A stretch of 32,821 nt of DNA from Priapulus caudatus. Its lineage: Eukaryota > Priapulida > Priapulimorpha > Priapulimorphida > Priapulidae. The stretch spans positions 900,200-933,020 of the forward strand of contig NW_014577080.1 in the NCBI RefSeq assembly GCF_000485595.1. Direction: 5' to 3'. Shown here in pieces: positions 32,701 through 32,821 of the stretch. Numbering within the stretch: position 1 is the first letter of the stretch; each line of letters begins with the position of its first letter. A program made the position numbers and the translations under genes. Below the pieces are notes generated by a model, which saw only the letters and a program-made list of their open reading frames with translations, ran no database searches and was not told where the DNA came from.

Positions 32701-32821
32701 CAGGGGCGTGTACAGGAGCACGCGAAGGAGGGGGGGGTCTTGGGGATTCCCCCAGGACATTTTTGAAATTAGACCCCCTGCCCTCAGAGCGTTTTCTGCG
32801 CGAGGCGAGGCGGGGGTCCGG
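32701..32821. mobile_element. Partial copy of the CAGGGGCGTGTACAGG element
   Basis: Begins with the same 16-base terminal repeat as 31346 and shares internal GATTCCCCCAG-like, AATTAGACCCC and TTTTCTGCGCGAG words in the same order. It is cut by the window end, so its right terminus is not visible. Confidence 0.8.

Overview
This is nuclear DNA of a eukaryote, most likely an invertebrate animal. The reasons are an intergenic fraction rich in microsatellites and interspersed repeats, a TATA promoter with a GT-AG intron in the 5' untranslated region, an LTR retroelement, miniature terminal-inverted-repeat elements, and two N-filled assembly gaps (11154-11163 and 21439-21463). The species cannot be named from the sequence.

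Only one convincing host protein-coding gene is present, at 2025-3968 on the + strand. It encodes a secreted 647-residue protein made of a signal peptide, a CBM2-like domain, a QTTP-repeat linker and a glycoside hydrolase family 8 catalytic domain. It is an intronless reading frame, GC-rich against AT-rich flanks, and belongs to a family that is mainly bacterial. Horizontal acquisition followed by eukaryotic promoter capture is the natural hypothesis.

Layout: 1-250 is a GTAT/GTGC microsatellite with a duplicated 56-base insert. The GH8 gene with promoter and 5' intron spans 1522-3968. From 4766 to 7375 there are TCAC microsatellites, C-rich low-complexity DNA, a CpG-rich patch, AT microsatellites and a 92-base degenerate repeat. 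From 7389 to 27003 lies a large composite repeat of about 5.6 kb per unit, present as one nearly whole copy (7389-13050) and two partial copies (13051-21438 and 21464-27003). I name its modules A to I. It contains two internal arrays built on CACGCACGTGTACGTG-type sequence, a TATA-containing module, and arms rich in GATTCATCAA and TTGCGTACGCAA motifs. Copy 2 is split by an array of about 48 units of a 26-base CCAAT-containing minisatellite (14415-15667). The composite unit has no recognisable protein. Copies differ largely by single-base indels, so part of the sequence looks like unpolished long-read gap filling.

From 27448 to 32280 there is a minus-strand LTR retroelement: two LTRs of about 505 bases (97% alike by eye), a primer-binding-site-like sequence, polypurine tracts and a gag remnant broken by a 133-base inverted-repeat element, a frameshift and a CT microsatellite. 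The polypurine tract also lies outside the right LTR, which suggests that a second element shares that LTR. The window ends in nested miniature elements.

Most long open frames in this window are artefacts of stop-free tandem repeats and are not genes.
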